The notes under the pieces were generated by a model, which was not told the origin of the DNA, did not search any database, and was given only the letters and a program-made list of their open reading frames with translations. From NCBI GenBank assembly GCA_037126765.1, contig JBBCBC010000025.1, forward strand, positions 17,478,175-17,542,174: DNA of 64,000 nucleotides. Direction: 5' to 3'. A program made the position numbers and the translations under genes. This document shows, piece after piece, positions 23,258-36,243 of this stretch. The DNA comes from Stenogyne calaminthoides. Taxonomy: Eukaryota > Streptophyta > Magnoliopsida > Lamiales > Lamiaceae. Every line of letters starts with the position of its first letter. Positions within the stretch are counted from its first letter, which is position 1.

Positions 23258-24712
23258 GCTGAACTGAAATAAATGACGATTGTATAAGCACAAATTATCA
23301 CATAATTCGATCACATAAATCATATTAAAATCTCAAAAAAAATATGAACATGCATCAGCCAACATCTCAAAACAGTTTAAATAAGAAACGTGGGGTGGGT
23401 CATTATTTAAACACATTCAAGCAGGTTACAAACAAGAACAGTTACAAACCTTTAATGTCCAGATTAATAGTTGGCTCCCAATCATCTAATTGTAATTTAT
23501 TCATGTGAAAGCTATCCTTTGGCCATCCCGTGGGGGGAATTTCTCCAAAAGAATTCACAAATAAATAAATCATGGAGGTCAAAATTAATTCAATTTTATT
23601 GTCCGGAATAAAATTGTCAATTAATTATTTTCAAAAAACATACTTAGTAATTTTTTAAAGTGAGATTTTTCCAAAACAATTTCTCATGCATCGCATATTT
23701 AAACAAATTAAATAAGCGCGAAAGAAATTAAGCAAACATCAAAACAAAAAAATTAAACACATTGGGCACATATATCCAATTGTCACGGTTAATTTTTGTC
23801 ATGTCTTGATCTCGAGAAATTGTCTTCATAGCCTTCATCGTTCGTCTCGAAAAGCTCCCACTCGACCGCAACATGTTCTTTAAAACCGTCCTCCGTCTAG
23901 GTCAGAGACGACGTCCGGCATTGGGTAGCTTGCAGCCCGGAACGCGTATCCGCGTGCGCCTAGGCGCACGACCACGTTCGGACCGGCCATCCCACGCCCG
24001 TCGCTCTGCAGCAGGAGCAGAGCTCATCGCACGATTATCGGCAGCTCTCGACAGCGTGCGTGTCGCCCGTTCGTGTTGCATTGGCGGATCTGCGTGCGCC
24101 TGTGCACGCGTCCGCCCGAAATCGCGCCAGTTCTTCGCCCGACGCCCGCCATCGCCAGCGCCCGTGCGCATCCTGTAGCCTGCCCAACGCGCCTATGCAC
24201 GTGTCGTGTGAGTACACCGATTTGCCCGTGCCCATCTCTGCGCGCGCTTGTGCACGTCCCTCGGACCAAGTTCCTCCCGGTGCTCGGCTACGCCTGGGTT
24301 TGCCCGCGTGCGCCGAGTGCTTTCGTCCAGCCCCGTACGCGACTGCCTAGCACCTTGTGCTTTGGCTCGAGTATGTCCGGGCACTTGGTCGCCCGTCTTT
24401 AATTCTTCGTCTTTGTTACCGATCCTGTTACAATTTATTTACAAAAATAAATAAACCTAGATCTAGACTAATCTATTACATTGATCAAATCAAACAAATC
24501 CTAATCTACTCATGGATTTTCTCACGAGGCAAAACGAATTGGAATTAATCGAATTAAGAACCACAATTTATATGCATGCATAAATAAATATTTATCAAGT
24601 ACCATGACAATTGGATGCTTGCAAAATAGATCTAGCAATTCTACTATCCAATTTCAAATTTAATGAAAAACGAATTAAATTACAATTTAAAATTCAGAGC
24701 CCGAAACCAAGA
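23258..24712 (-). other. D 5' leader with GC-rich block
   Basis: Untranslated leader between primer site and gag. 23330-23870 and 24400-24710 are AT-rich like the rest of D. 23870-24400 is strikingly GC-rich, with many gtgcgcc/gcgcac and tgtgcacg words. It is open in several frames on both strands, as expected of GC-rich DNA, so no gene is called. Confidence 0.7.
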
Positions 24713-24723
24713 CTCTGATACCA
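24713..24723 (-). promoter_or_regulatory. D primer binding site
   Basis: The complement reads TGGTATCAGAG, initiator tRNA-Met type, two bases inside the LTR start at 24726. Confidence 0.9.
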
Positions 24724-24725
24724 GT

Positions 24726-27700
24726 TGTTGGGTAATTAACTATCCGGATCTATTCGGGATGAATATGTAAATACAAATTTAATTCTAACAGTTATTACTA
24801 GCATGAATTAATCCTATATTAATTCAAATAATAATTCAACAACTAATCATGCATACAAATTCGTTACATAAATCCTACGCATGCGGAATTGCTAGGAGTT
24901 TAATTGAACTAACCTCTCGGAGTGACAATCGTTGAGAAGATGGATATCCCATTAACACGAACAAATCCAAAGAGTCTTCTCAAGTATTCCCTCATCCTTG
25001 TTCAACAATCCGGTGGAAGGATGCTCGTGAACAATTAACAAAAGGAAAAATAAAATTATGTTGCACCACCTTTTGTGAATTTCTAATTTTTCCAACACAT
25101 GAAATTGCATTGGGATGAAAAATTCATCCCATATTTATAATAGGTGGTGGACGAAAATTTTGAGGAAAAATAAGATGGGAAAATCTTTTTCTTGGTCTCC
25201 AAGAAATCTTGAATATAACCCATATACTCTTTTCTCCATATTTAAAATATTCCACAAAAATCTCACCTTCTCTTGTTATGGATATTTTCGAAAAAATAAG
25301 GGCCAAGATTTTCAAGATTGGGATCTTCTTGAATTTATGAGATATTCTTGTATTCCAAGAATACATATCTTCCATAATATCTTTTCAAGAAAATAAAGAA
25401 AATCTTTTCTTCCTTATTTTACTCATAATTTTTGAAAAACACAAATAAATAGCCAATTGGGAGTTTATTGAATTTAATGAGATAACCTTGTATTCCAAGA
25501 ATACTTATCCTCATTCCATAACAAAATTCAAATAAAATCTTTCTCCCTCTTTTATTTATTTATTTTCAAAAAATACAGGAAAAATAGGCAACAATATTTT
25601 ATTTAATTTTAAACACCTTTTTCAGTTATTGGACTTTATCTTTGGGTTACTTGAGGGGTCTTTAGGAGAATTAAGATTGGACCTTCTAATGGACCTTGAA
25701 TTCCCAATATTGAGCCACAATATTATTCAAGTCCATAAATATTAATTAATCCCACTACATAATTAATATTGCACTATCAAATTTAACCCATATTATAGTT
25801 AATATGGCTCCGGGTTATTATTTTCTGTGTTTAAGATTATCCAGTCCATTAATTAATTTAAGCCACTGAAATAGCTTCACATTAATTAATATTTTTCCTT
25901 GGTTCAGGAACGGCTCAACATTATTATCCATACCGAAAACTAATTCCACTTGCAAGATTTAGTATGATAAAACTTCTAAGCCTCCCAAGGGGACAAATCA
26001 AACAAGACGCGCTTGCACACCGATTCTCCATATTAAATCTTAGCAATCGTCATGTAACTAATAATATTGTCCAAGGTGCAAGGTATTGAATCACATTGAT
26101 TCTCTACCCATCATAAGTCAAAGTAATATTTATTAATTCCACACGATCCAATTTAAGGGACGGGGATTAAGAAATAATTAACCACTCTAATTCTTCTATA
26201 TTTAGTACTGGAGAATTTATCCTTTTGTAGGTCCTCTTCAGCGCATCATAATGCACTAGTGCAATCTCTTGGTCAAGACAAGTCAATCTGAGCCTTACAC
26301 TTCAACCTTTCACGATGGATTGTTCATTTCCATCTAGGTTGTGAATTCTGTACTTTTAATTACAAGGGACTGTTAATTTAATCTTCTGTGATCTGGTATC
26401 ACTAAATTAACTACAATGTAACACGTACTAATTATTGAACAGTTATGTAGTAAATATATGTAACATTCAATGATATTTAAAGCAACAGTGATAAATAATT
26501 TATTTCAGCAAATAAGACAGAAATTATGTTGGTCCCGGGGTAAACGAGTCTTACACGTGTATGGGGGGGAATACACGTGTTTAGTGATTTTTCAAACTTT
26601 TTACAAAACTGAAATTAGTGGGTCAGGTTGTCCTGATAAACAGCCCTGAGAAGCACAAATTACTCTGAGTCAAAGTCTACTGAGACAATAACACTGAGCG
26701 CCTTTCAGTAACTTCAGATTAACCCAAATGATCTGAGATTTAAGACAGAGTCCTGAGAAGCTCGGATCAGATAACTATCTTACTGAATACTCAGTTGAGT
26801 TTGTACAGTTTGACAACTATCTATTCTAGCTTAACAAGAATGTGCGGAATGTGTAGGCCCTAAGTTTTATACTCGTTTTATCTTGCTGAAAATCTTTATC
26901 ACTTAGTAAATCAGTGGTTAAGACTATGATTAGTTCAATGCAAACTCAGTGGATTGATTCCAATTGACTATCAGAAAACTCAATGCTTTCAGTGAAAATA
27001 TGTAACAAATATAATGCAATGCAAAAAGCAAATAACACAGCAAATTAAAGTGGTTCAGAGGCAAAGCTCCTACGTCCACTCTCTCTGATCCTCAGAGAAA
27101 TTCCTTAACTCACTACTACTACTTCCTTAAGCTTCAGACTGAACTCAGCAGCTTACTAACTTACCACTATGAGTTTTCAGGCTGAACTCCACTGCAGCTT
27201 ACTAACTCAACACACACAAGCTTTCAGACTGTCACAAGCAACTTACTAACTTCTTCTCTAGAGTTTTCAGGCTGAACTACACTGCAGCTTACTAACTCAT
27301 TACAACTCTCACTCTCCAATAATCTGACACTCAAACTACCTAATCAATAGGGTTTGGGTTTAGCTAGTTTCCAACTAAGGTGAGATATCCTTTTACAATG
27401 AACAACAGATGCAAAGGCTAGGATATCTCTTACTAAGCTTTGGATACTTAGTAGATTCTAGGCTTAGTAAAATGAGCTCTCTTCAAGGTGAAACACTTGG
27501 GAAATCTTAGGTTTTTCGAGTGCTTCAAATACAAGAATACTAATGAGCTCTAGAGTTGCTTGATTTCCCGTAACCTTGCAATGGTGAAGGTCACTGGTAT
27601 TTATAGGCAACTCACCAAGGTTACTTTTGAATCAACTATCCATTGGAGGAGATAGCATCAAGGGTTTCCTTATTTGGTTAGTGATAAACGGTTATTTTAG

Positions 27701-28397
27701 GGTTTGAATACGCCCTTGCATGGTTTGGGCAATATGTAACCAATGCAGCTAATCACTAAGTTTTTGCAGTCTGGAACTCAGTACTTCTGACAACTCAGTG
27801 CCACGTTGCTTTCCGTGTTAATGAAGTACATCGTTGTCTCTTTCTAATTAGTTCTTGACTTCAGTGTATAGAGACAAACAAAACGGCTCTTTTAGGTCAA
27901 TTCTATCTGAATGAGACAACCCTGAAAGACAATTAGTTTTAGTTCTTTTTTGTCTACAATCAAGTATTTGGACAACATTTATTTCTCATAAATGTATGAC
28001 TTTCTCAGTCTATTTGTCCTCAGGTAGATAATCTTCAGGTCTTCAAGTCTTCAGGCTGATCTGAGTCTTTAGGTTGATCTGCGTAATCAGGTTCTTCTGA
28101 GTATTCTAAAGTCTTCTGAGTCTTCATATGTTTTGGTCATTTCACTGAGTTCCCGCTCAGTGTGTGTCTATCCTATAAACTCAGAGGTATCTGCTGACTA
28201 TACATTTTGCAGATATTTCCTGAACTAACTATATTGAAACCTGTTTTTTTTTAATCTACCTTAGATCATTCTGGACATACCATACTCAGGGGTTTTGAGA
28301 TCTAATAAAAAAAATTATCTTTTATTAAATTCATCTCCCAACAAATTCAGTCTGGTTATACAAAGTAAAAAGCATACTTTCCAGTATAACTCCAACA
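24726..28397 (-). repeat. D 5' LTR, interrupted
   Basis: Starts TGTTGGGTAATTAAC next to the primer site. A minus-strand TATAAATAT box lies at 25131-25142, and a loosely repeated tattccaagaata block lies near 25350 and 25490. The outer end is uncertain. If the solo LTR (26527-28343) is removed, the sequence runs on to TCCAACA at 28397, which pairs with the TGTTGG start as an LTR terminus would. That gives an LTR of about 1.85 kb. At minimum it reaches 26526. Confidence 0.6.
26527..28343 (-). mobile_element. Solo LTR, family A
   Basis: A 1,817-bp LTR from TGTTGGTCCCGG to TTCATCTCCCAACA without adjacent primer site or polypurine tract. The flanks are aatta (26522-26526) and aattc (28344-28348), a five-base duplication with one mismatch. 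It is most simply the product of LTR-LTR recombination of an element inserted in the D LTR. Confidence 0.85.
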
Positions 28398-28599
28398 TAA
28401 AGGTCGTGTTACAAGGAATGTATTAAATATAAAAGTCAAAACATAACCATATATTTATAAAATATTAAGTGTTTTGTTATGTTGGATAGTTGAAAATTTA
28501 ACGATTTTATATAGACATGTGTTAGAAAAAGTGGAAAAATATATATTTATTTAATAATGTTTAATTTGTAGAATTAAAGTTTATATGGTTTATGGCATA
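28398..28599. other. AT-rich spacer left of A2
   Basis: About 200 bases of AT-rich sequence with no gene or repeat that I recognise. Its last five bases, gcata (28595-28599), are the left target duplication of A2. It was contiguous with 44071 before A2 inserted. Confidence 0.7.
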
Positions 28600-30424
28600 T
28601 GTTGGTCCCGGTGCAAACGAGTCTCACACGTGTATGGGGGGGAATACACGTGTTCAGTGATTTTTAAAACTTTTCTTTCACTGAGGTCAGATGGGTCAGG
28701 TTATCCTGATAGTTTTGCTCTAAAAAGCACAAATCGCACTGAGTCAAAGTCTACTGAGACAATGATCCTGAGCAGCTTTCAGAAGCTTCTGATTAGCCCA
28801 ACTGATCCTGAGTTTTATCAGAGATCCTGAGAAGCTTGGATCAAATAATTATCTTACTGAATACTCAGTAGAGTTAGTTCAGTTTGGTAATTATCTGTTA
28901 TAGCTAATCAAGAGTGCGGAATGGTTGGCCCTAAGTTTATACTCATTTTAACTTGCTGAAAATCTCTTCCTAAATGAAATAGTGATTTAGGCTGTGATCA
29001 GTTTGATGCAAGTTCAGTGGATTGGTTCCAACTGAATATCAGTAAAATCAGCTTTCAGTGAAAATCATGCAACAGATAATAATGCAGTACAGAAAGCTAA
29101 TAACACAGCAATTATAGTGGTTCAGAGACTCAAGCTCCTACGTCCACTCTCTCTGATCTTCAGAGAAATTCCTTAACCACTTCCTAAAGCTTTCAGGCTG
29201 ACTCACTACAACTTACTAACTTTTTCTACCTTGAGTTTTCAGGCTGACTCACTGCAGCTTACTAACTCAACACACACAAGCTTTCAGACTACCACAAGTA
29301 GCTTACTAACTTCTCCTCTAGAGTTTTCTGGCTGACTAACCTGCAGCTTACTCACTCTTTACAACTCTAACTCACCAACAATACACACACAAACTACCTT
29401 AACAAAGGGTTTGGGTTTGGGTTGGTTTCCAACTAAGGTGAGATATCCTTTACAATAAGATCAAATGCAAAGGCTAGGATATCTCTACTAAGCTTTGGAT
29501 ATTTCTATCAAATCTAGGCTTAGTGAATGAGCTCTCTCCAATGTGAAACACTTGGGAAATTCTAGGTTTTTCGAGTGCTTCAATTTTGTAAGAATACGAA
29601 TGAGCTCTTGAGTTGCTGTAATTTTTCGTAACCTCTCAATGGTGAAGGTCACTGGTATTTATAGGCAACTTCTCCAAGGTCACTCTTGAAAAAACTATCC
29701 GTTGGAAGAGATAGCATCAAGGGTTTCCTCTTCTGGTTATTGATGAACGGCTATTTTTAGGGTTTGAACACTCCCTTGCATGTTTTAGGCAATATGCACC
29801 TTTGTAGCCAATCACCAATTTTTGCAGTCTGGAACATAGTACATCTGACAAAATTCAGTGTCATGTCGCTTTCAGTGTCAGTAAAGTACAGTGTTGTCTT
29901 CCTCTGATTGGTTCTTATCTTCAGTGAATGTAGACAAACAAAACGGCTCTTTTAGGTCAATCTCTCTGTATGAGACAATCTTAAACAACACTTAGACTTA
30001 GTTCCTTTTGTTTGCACTTGAATGTTTTTGGGCAATATCTATTCTTCTGAGAATGTGCGTTTTTCTCAGTTTTGTATGAATTAAGATAGATATTTCTTTA
30101 GTGCCTCTGAACATTCAGGTCTTCCTGAGTCTTCAGTAACTTACTGAGTCTTCAGTATCTTCTGAGTCTTCAGTAACTTCTGAGTCTTCAGTTCTTCAGT
30201 ATCTTCTGAGTCTTCAATTCTACCTGAGTCTTTATTTACTACTGATTCTTCAGTAACTTCAAAATCTAACCTGGTCTATATATGCTGACTATACATGGTG
30301 CAGATATCTTCCTGAACAATCTATACTGAAACCTGACTCATACTATCAAGATTATCCTGAACATGTCATACTCAAGGGTTTTGGGATCTAATCAAAACTT
30401 CTTTATTAAATTCATCTCCCAACA
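28600..30424 (-). repeat. A2 3' LTR
   Basis: 1,825 bp, TGTTGGTCCCGG to CTCCCAACA. A TATAAATA box on the minus strand lies at 29656-29663. The U3 repeat block (about 30110-30250) has more gagtcttcag units than the 5' LTR, which explains most of the length difference of 56 bp. Confidence 0.95.
30110..30250. repeat. ctgagtcttcagt minisatellite in A2 3' LTR
   Basis: Six to seven imperfect units of ctgagtcttcagtaactt or ctgagtcttcagtatctt. The 5' LTR of the same element has only three or so (43820-43885). In LTR sense the block is in U3, several hundred bases upstream of the TATA box. Confidence 0.85.
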
Positions 30425-30438
30425 ATTTCCCCCTTTTT
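30425..30438 (-). promoter_or_regulatory. A2 polypurine tract
   Basis: The complement of atttccccctttttg is caaaaagggggaaat, directly inside the 3' LTR boundary at 30424. It matches the tract of B1. Confidence 0.92.
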
Positions 30439-30692
30439 GATGATGCTAAAACCATCTTGTTACATTTAAGAAAACCTAACCTATACTCAGGTTTCAGTTT
30501 ATCTATTACAATCTAAAATGGTATATCTCTCAATAATTCCAAAACATAAGGCATATCAAAAAAAATAAAGACATGTAAGAAGATAATGAGATATTATCTT
30601 TGAGCATAAAAGATAAATTTTCATTAATGAAGGATAAGAGTTACATAGTACAATGAAAATAAAAAAAAAACAAATTCAGAAGTACATAGTCT

Positions 30693-33600
30693 TCAGTCTT
30701 CTTCCACCTCATCCTCTGGCACTTCCAAGTTAAACATCCCATAGTACCTCTTCTTCAGTTCATCTCTTGCCTTGATGATTTCTGGGTTGTTTCCTGTTAA
30801 GCCTAGCTGAAGAGCATACTGAGCAATTTCCTGAGAGATGGCTGCTTCATTCACATAGCCATTCTCAAATCTAGGAGCTAGGTACATGTATGGACCTGGA
30901 GCTGTAATTTGAGTATTGCCTTCATCTGCCAGGTTGATCCACTTCTGCAGATACTCAGGATAAAATGTCAGCAGATATTCAATGAATGCTTCATTTTTAT
31001 CTGAGTTGCTCCCCCTCCATTCCCTCAGAATTTCATAATAGAACCAGAAGGTTCTCTTAATTTCCTCCCATGCATCATTGATCTATAGAGGCATCCACTT
31101 ATCAATGTGCGCCCACTTCTGAGTCTTCTCAGTACCTCTCCTTCTGCCTATGAACTTTTTGAAGCCACCTCTTCTTTTATGCTCTTCTTCCTTCTTCTTT
31201 CTGATCAGTGGAGCACCTGAGACAGAAGTAGCAGTTCTCTTCTATTTTTCAATCTGCAGGGCTCTCAGTGTTTTCTTGGTGTCGAATGCTTCTTTCTGAG
31301 TTTCAGTTTCTTCTTTCTCTTGCTCTTCCTCAGATTCTTCAAACTCCATGATCAGTTTCCTCTGAGTAGGTTTTGATACCTTTGCTCTTTTCTTCTTTTC
31401 TTGTTCAACAAATGCTACAGCCTTTCGCTTGACTTAGGTTTCACCAGCTTTGCTCGTTTCTATTCTCCTTCTTTCAGTCATTTTCTCTTAAATAATTTCC
31501 TGAGCTGTCTGTTCTGATGTCTGAGTGTGACCAGGTTCTTCAGCTTCTCTGAACTTCAATTTTTCAGTGGCCTCAATCTCACTCAGAGCATCAAGGATCT
31601 TCTTTGCATCAGCATCTTCTCTGGCTTTCTTCTCCAAGGTCTGTTCCAACAACTTATCCAGCTGACCTTTTGAACTTGGTCTTTCCCCCTTTTTGGCATC
31701 ATACCTTGGGATAAGTTGGGTTAATGCATTGTCCATGTGATATTGTTCCTTGCCCAAACTGTGCACTTCCCCAGCCAGCTGATCATGCTCATCTTCTAGC
31801 CTCATCATGTAATTCTTGGCCATTGAGAATTCTTCTGAAAGAGGAGCAAATTGTTTTGAGAAGACATCATGCATCATATTTTTCATCTTGGTCATGAGCA
31901 GGGAGCCCATTTCCTCAACAGCTGTCTCGATCATCTGATCATTCTTCTCAACCAGTTTAGCTTCAAGATATGCAGTTCTGTCTTGGTACATTTTCTCCAT
32001 ATCTGAATTGAGCTCTGTCCTTACACCATCAATCTTTCCTTCCAGAACAGTCATTTTATCTGAGAGAGTTGTTTGCATTTGCAACATATCAGATGATGAA
32101 TTCAGATTGTCCAACTTTTGAGTCTGTCCAGCCAATGTTACTTCCATCTGAGTCATCTGTTCCACCATTGGCTCTATCTTCTTGAGTTCATCCAGGATTG
32201 GGGTTAGATCAACCACTGGAGCTTGAACCACTGGTTCCAACTGAGATGGATGCTCCAATTGAGCCTCAGTCTGCATACCATAAATAACAGATTTAAAGAT
32301 AGGTACTTCAGTAACTTTGGCATAATTTACAATAGTGCCAAAATGTACCTGGAGAGTGCTAACTTCACCGAGGTTATGCGGTATCGATCCGCTTTCGATG
32401 TCGACTTACATTTTGCATATCATCTCGAAGTTTCTTTTTCTTGTTCAGACTCCTTCTCTTTCTCAGGTTCAGTTTCTTTCTCATTTCCCTTTTCTCCTCC
32501 TTGATCTCTTTCCTCTTCCTGATTATGAGAACTGGATTCACCGGCCTCAGCATTTTTCTTCTCAGCTATCTTTCTTTTCACCAGCTCGTCGAAATCAGCA
32601 ACTTTCATCCTGAGCTTGGGCTTTCTGAAGCCTTAAAACTCTGTCAACACAGCAGTTTCAGCATTCCACCAGTCCTCTCCTCTGAAGGAGGCAATGTTCA
32701 GCATTTCAGGAAGTGTCTGATTCAGAATATATCTGATGTCGTCGAGCTCGAAGAAAAGATCACGAAGGTCGGGATAAAGCGTATTTCGGGGGTATCTATC
32801 AAGGATGAACCGTTCCCCCTTGTTGAGCCATTCAGTTTCTTCCGCCTCTCCCTTCTTCAACTCTGGGCTCTCAGGAACATTAGGCTCAGATTGTATCATT
32901 TGTAGTGCTAATGGATCGAGAAAAGGTTCATTCAAGAGTGCATCCAAGTTCAGCAATTTCTGAGGTTCAGATTGATCTGAAGTCTGAGTCGGTCTTTCTT
33001 CAGTTGAGATCTGAGGTCCCTTAAAAATTTCCTGAGAAATTTTATCTGAACTCAGAGAAGTTTCAAGTACCTCTGAGAAAACTTGTTCCTCAGTTTCTTG
33101 CTCCTGTACATTTTTCACCACCTGAGCAAGAACTGAAGTGGAGATTTCAACCCTTGCTGATCTTCAGTTTGGGTTTCCTCAGTTTCACTAGCCTCCTTTT
33201 GCGCAATAGTATGAAGCCTTTTTCGCTTCTGAGGAGCCAATGCTTTCTTCTTCATCTTTTCCCCTTTCTCCTTCTTCAGTTTCATCAGGGCTTTCCCCCT
33301 GGCTTGCTTAGCTTCTTCATCAGTTTCCTCAGTGGATTTATGAGAGGTTTGTCTGGTTTCACTAACTTGTTCAACTACTAAAGTATCCTCCTCAGTCTCT
33401 TCTTCAGCAGTCTCCTCCTGAGACTCAGTAATTTTCTCTTTCTTTTCCCTCATAGTCTTCTTGGTTGGTTTGAACATGATCTTGGATCTTGGAAAGGCAG
33501 TTGTATTAGCAAAGATATCCTCCTCTTCTCTGCATGTTTCCAAGATAAATACAATCTTGGTTTCATGTAGGATTTTTCCTTTAATCACCACAGAGCCATT

Positions 33601-34131
33601 CACCTTTTGAATGTGTTTGGCTTGATCACTGATCACTTTGATCAAGTAGTGCAACCAATTAAAAGCCGGTGAAGGAGAATCTTCAATCGCCTCCATTAAC
33701 CTCAACTTAGGTTTGCTTATCTGCTTGAAACTACCAGATCCACTCATAATGCATTTGCTCCCAATATCTAACAGTACTCGATATTTAGGCTTCAAATGCT
33801 TTTTATTCAAAGTAGCTTCAAATTTTACCGGATGCTCAACAATTTGATCCAAGTATTCTTGTTCCCTACCCACCATGTACAACGTAGGGTCCTCCCCTCT
33901 ATCATTCAACTCATATATGGCATTTAAATTCTTAGGGATAATATACAACTCCCTAACAAAATCCACATATTTTTCCGTCCGTACTAGATGTGATACCGTA
34001 ATTTTAGAGTCTGTGCAATTTTCTTCATCTAATTGCATATTAGCAACAAACTCTATTACATCTTTGGCGTATTCAGCATTTGGTTGATTTGCGACCAGAC
34101 ATGTAAGCTTTGCCAATCGAAGCATATGCAA
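30693..34131 (-). pseudogene. A2 extra ORF behind pol (coiled-coil protein), broken
   Basis: Located between pol and the polypurine tract, as the additional ORF of SIRE/Maximus elements. Frames on the minus strand: 34131-33115 (338 codons, starting MHMLRLAKLTCLVANQPNAE, a globular N-terminal half and a Lys/Glu-rich tail); 33121-32633 (acidic); 32608-32420 (highly charged); 32276-31488 (262 codons, long coiled coil with repeated Leu/Met/Glu heptads); and 30887-30693. At least three frame changes separate them, and a foreign-looking 130-bp stretch lies around 32290-32420. The family role is unknown. No signal peptide or membrane segment is evident, so an envelope role is not supported here. Confidence 0.7.
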
Positions 34132-34739
34132 CGCCTCCTCCCGTGAGCCGTGTTGGATGTGCTTTCCAGAGAAATGACATTCTTGTACTAGGGTTTGTTG
34201 GTAACGGCAAGTTTGTGGTAGACAGATAGAGTCTTTTGGTGATTTTTAGTGAAGGGTTTTTGGAAACTGGAAAATTTAGGTAATCGGAGATTTTTGGAAG
34301 ACAGAGTATCGTGAAGATGAAGATTTTTGAAATAGGGCTTGAATGAGGTCTTAGTAATGGTTATAAGGCTTTGATTCATGGAAAATCGCGTGGATTAAGG
34401 GATTGACGGTCAAGATTAAAAATGGCTAAAACGGGTAATTGAAAGGATGATTTCGCAAGTACTTAGCCGCCAATTTATCCTTATTGGTGATTAATGAACA
34501 GTGATTTAATTACTGTTCCTGTAGACCATTGACTTTCCTCGAGAATTTCAAACGTCCCGCCTAATTATTTCCTCAGGTGTTTTATCATTTATTGCCAATG
34601 ATTACTGAGATTTAGTTTAGACAATAAATGTGGTGCATGAGTCAATAACTTCTTCAGACTAATTTTTACTGTCAGTCTTACTAAGTTTTGACCTTGATAA
34701 AATGTCAGTATAAGACTGAGTACTGAACTTTAGGATTAC
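34132..34739. other. A2 spacer upstream of extra ORF
   Basis: Non-coding interior of A2 between the start of the extra ORF and the nested LTR. No significant frame on either strand. 34735-34739 (attac) is the left flank of the nested LTR. Confidence 0.7.
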
Positions 34740-36243
34740 TGTAGGTCCCGAACGGGTTTCGTGAGGGCAGAAGTCTAGAGGGGAGTGGTGAATAGACTTC
34801 TGAAAAACTTTTTCATCTTGGTCGGTGTGATTGAGTTTGCTGATCGAGTCGCGGTGAATCGGTTTGGTGATATCAACTTCTTGTCGCTTTGGGCGGTCGA
34901 TTCGGTATCTATCGGTTTAGCGATTGGGCGGAGTTTATACCGTGTGAAAAAACCGGTTTATAACAAATCAGATTCAATCAGGATGACTATGGGAATTGAT
35001 CGGTCGGATCGATAACTTGGTGCTAGGTGATCCTAACTTTCGAGAATATGTATGAAGATTTAATCAAGTTGTGTGCAATAGTGTGAAGCAGTTAATCAAA
35101 CAGGTAAATGCACACAAGATTTATAGTGGTTCGGACAACCAGTCCTACGTCCACTCTTCCCTATTACAAGGGGCACCAACTTAACCGACTTAACCAACTT
35201 GACTTAGATTATCGTGTTAGTCCAACACATTACACCAACAGATATTTATAGAGTTCTCACTCAACCGATCCCAGAAATCAGAACTAGAAACCCTAGTCTG
35301 AAATCTTGCTAAACAAACTTAACCTAACTTTGGGTTTTGGGAAAGATTTGTTGTTTGTTCCAACTTTGAAATCTTTCCTAGTATTTAAGTAGCCCTAATG
35401 ACTAGAGGATAAGATTTATGTGCTAAGAACTATGGGATGAACACTTAGAAAAATAATCTTCAAGGTTATGTTCTTCGTGCGGAAATTTGGCTAGAGTATG
35501 AGCTTCTTGATAATTTCCGTATCTCAATCTGAAGAGTAATCCCATATTTATAGACCTCGAAATGAAAGAGCCGTTGGAGAGCAATTTGAATTTCCAGCTA
35601 TATTTGGTAGGTTTGCGAGGATTTGATGTGGCGTGCTTCCGAGAGCGGCATGGCGTAAAAAGCGTGTATGTCATTTTTCTAGTCATTTGACTATGTAGCC
35701 GAAATCCCAAATGTCATTTCAGTCATACGTGTCTTGTTCTTATTGGTTAACAAGTACAAAGATGTCGAGTTTGTTCACCAACTAAAGTTGACATTCTTCT
35801 TGTTCAGATCAACAATGTATGACTTGGTGAAACATTAGTTGACACCGGTGTGGTGACCGATCGCCATAACCGATCGGTCCACCGATAGAGTCTTCTGATG
35901 CCAGTTGTCTTAGCTTCAACTAGCAAACTCGACTGATGTAGGTCTTCTGGTCTTCTGGTCTGGATCTTGATCTTCTGGTAGTCTTTTGATCTTCAGGTCT
36001 TCTGAGCTATTGGCTTCATGTCTTCACATGATCATCTGATTAACTGATCATTCGACTAACTGACCTGACCTATACATATTGAGTTCCCCCTCAATATGTG
36101 ACCTACCTTATACATCGCTTGTCTATACATTTCAATTTGGTCATCCTAACTCGATTCTAAGACATCACTACCAACAGTGTCCGATGGTCCTATTACAAAC
36201 TGTTTTGGAACTTCCATCAAAACTAAATACAAATTTCCCAACA
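34740..36243 (-). mobile_element. Solo LTR, family B, nested in A2
   Basis: A 1,504-bp LTR from TGTAGGTCCCGAACGGG to TTTCCCAACA. Flanks attac (34735-34739) and attat (36244-36248) form a five-base duplication with one mismatch. There is no primer site or polypurine tract beside it. A TATAAATA box on the minus strand lies at 35545-35552. It shows that family B moved after A2 inserted. Confidence 0.9.

Larger units (their letters stand above)
21447..28397 (-). mobile_element. Ty1/copia element D, 5' half
   Basis: A minus-strand copia element of a third family. From right to left it has an LTR (24726 to about 28397, interrupted by a solo LTR), a primer site (24713-24723), a leader with a GC-rich block, gag-protease (23257-22298), and integrase (to 21464). 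B1 interrupts it here and the integrase resumes at 7335-7055. A1 interrupts it again, so RT, RNase H and the 3' LTR lie off the left edge. It is the oldest layer in the stack. Confidence 0.85.

Noticed and set aside
23873..24454. Five or more overlapping frames of 60-110 codons on both strands
   Set aside because: Stop codons are rare in GC-rich DNA. The frames overlap on both strands, show no domain, and are rich in Arg/Ala/Pro as expected of composition.
30693..34131. Envelope protein in A2
   Set aside because: No signal peptide, transmembrane helix or cleavage site is visible. Only a charged coiled-coil protein is supported.
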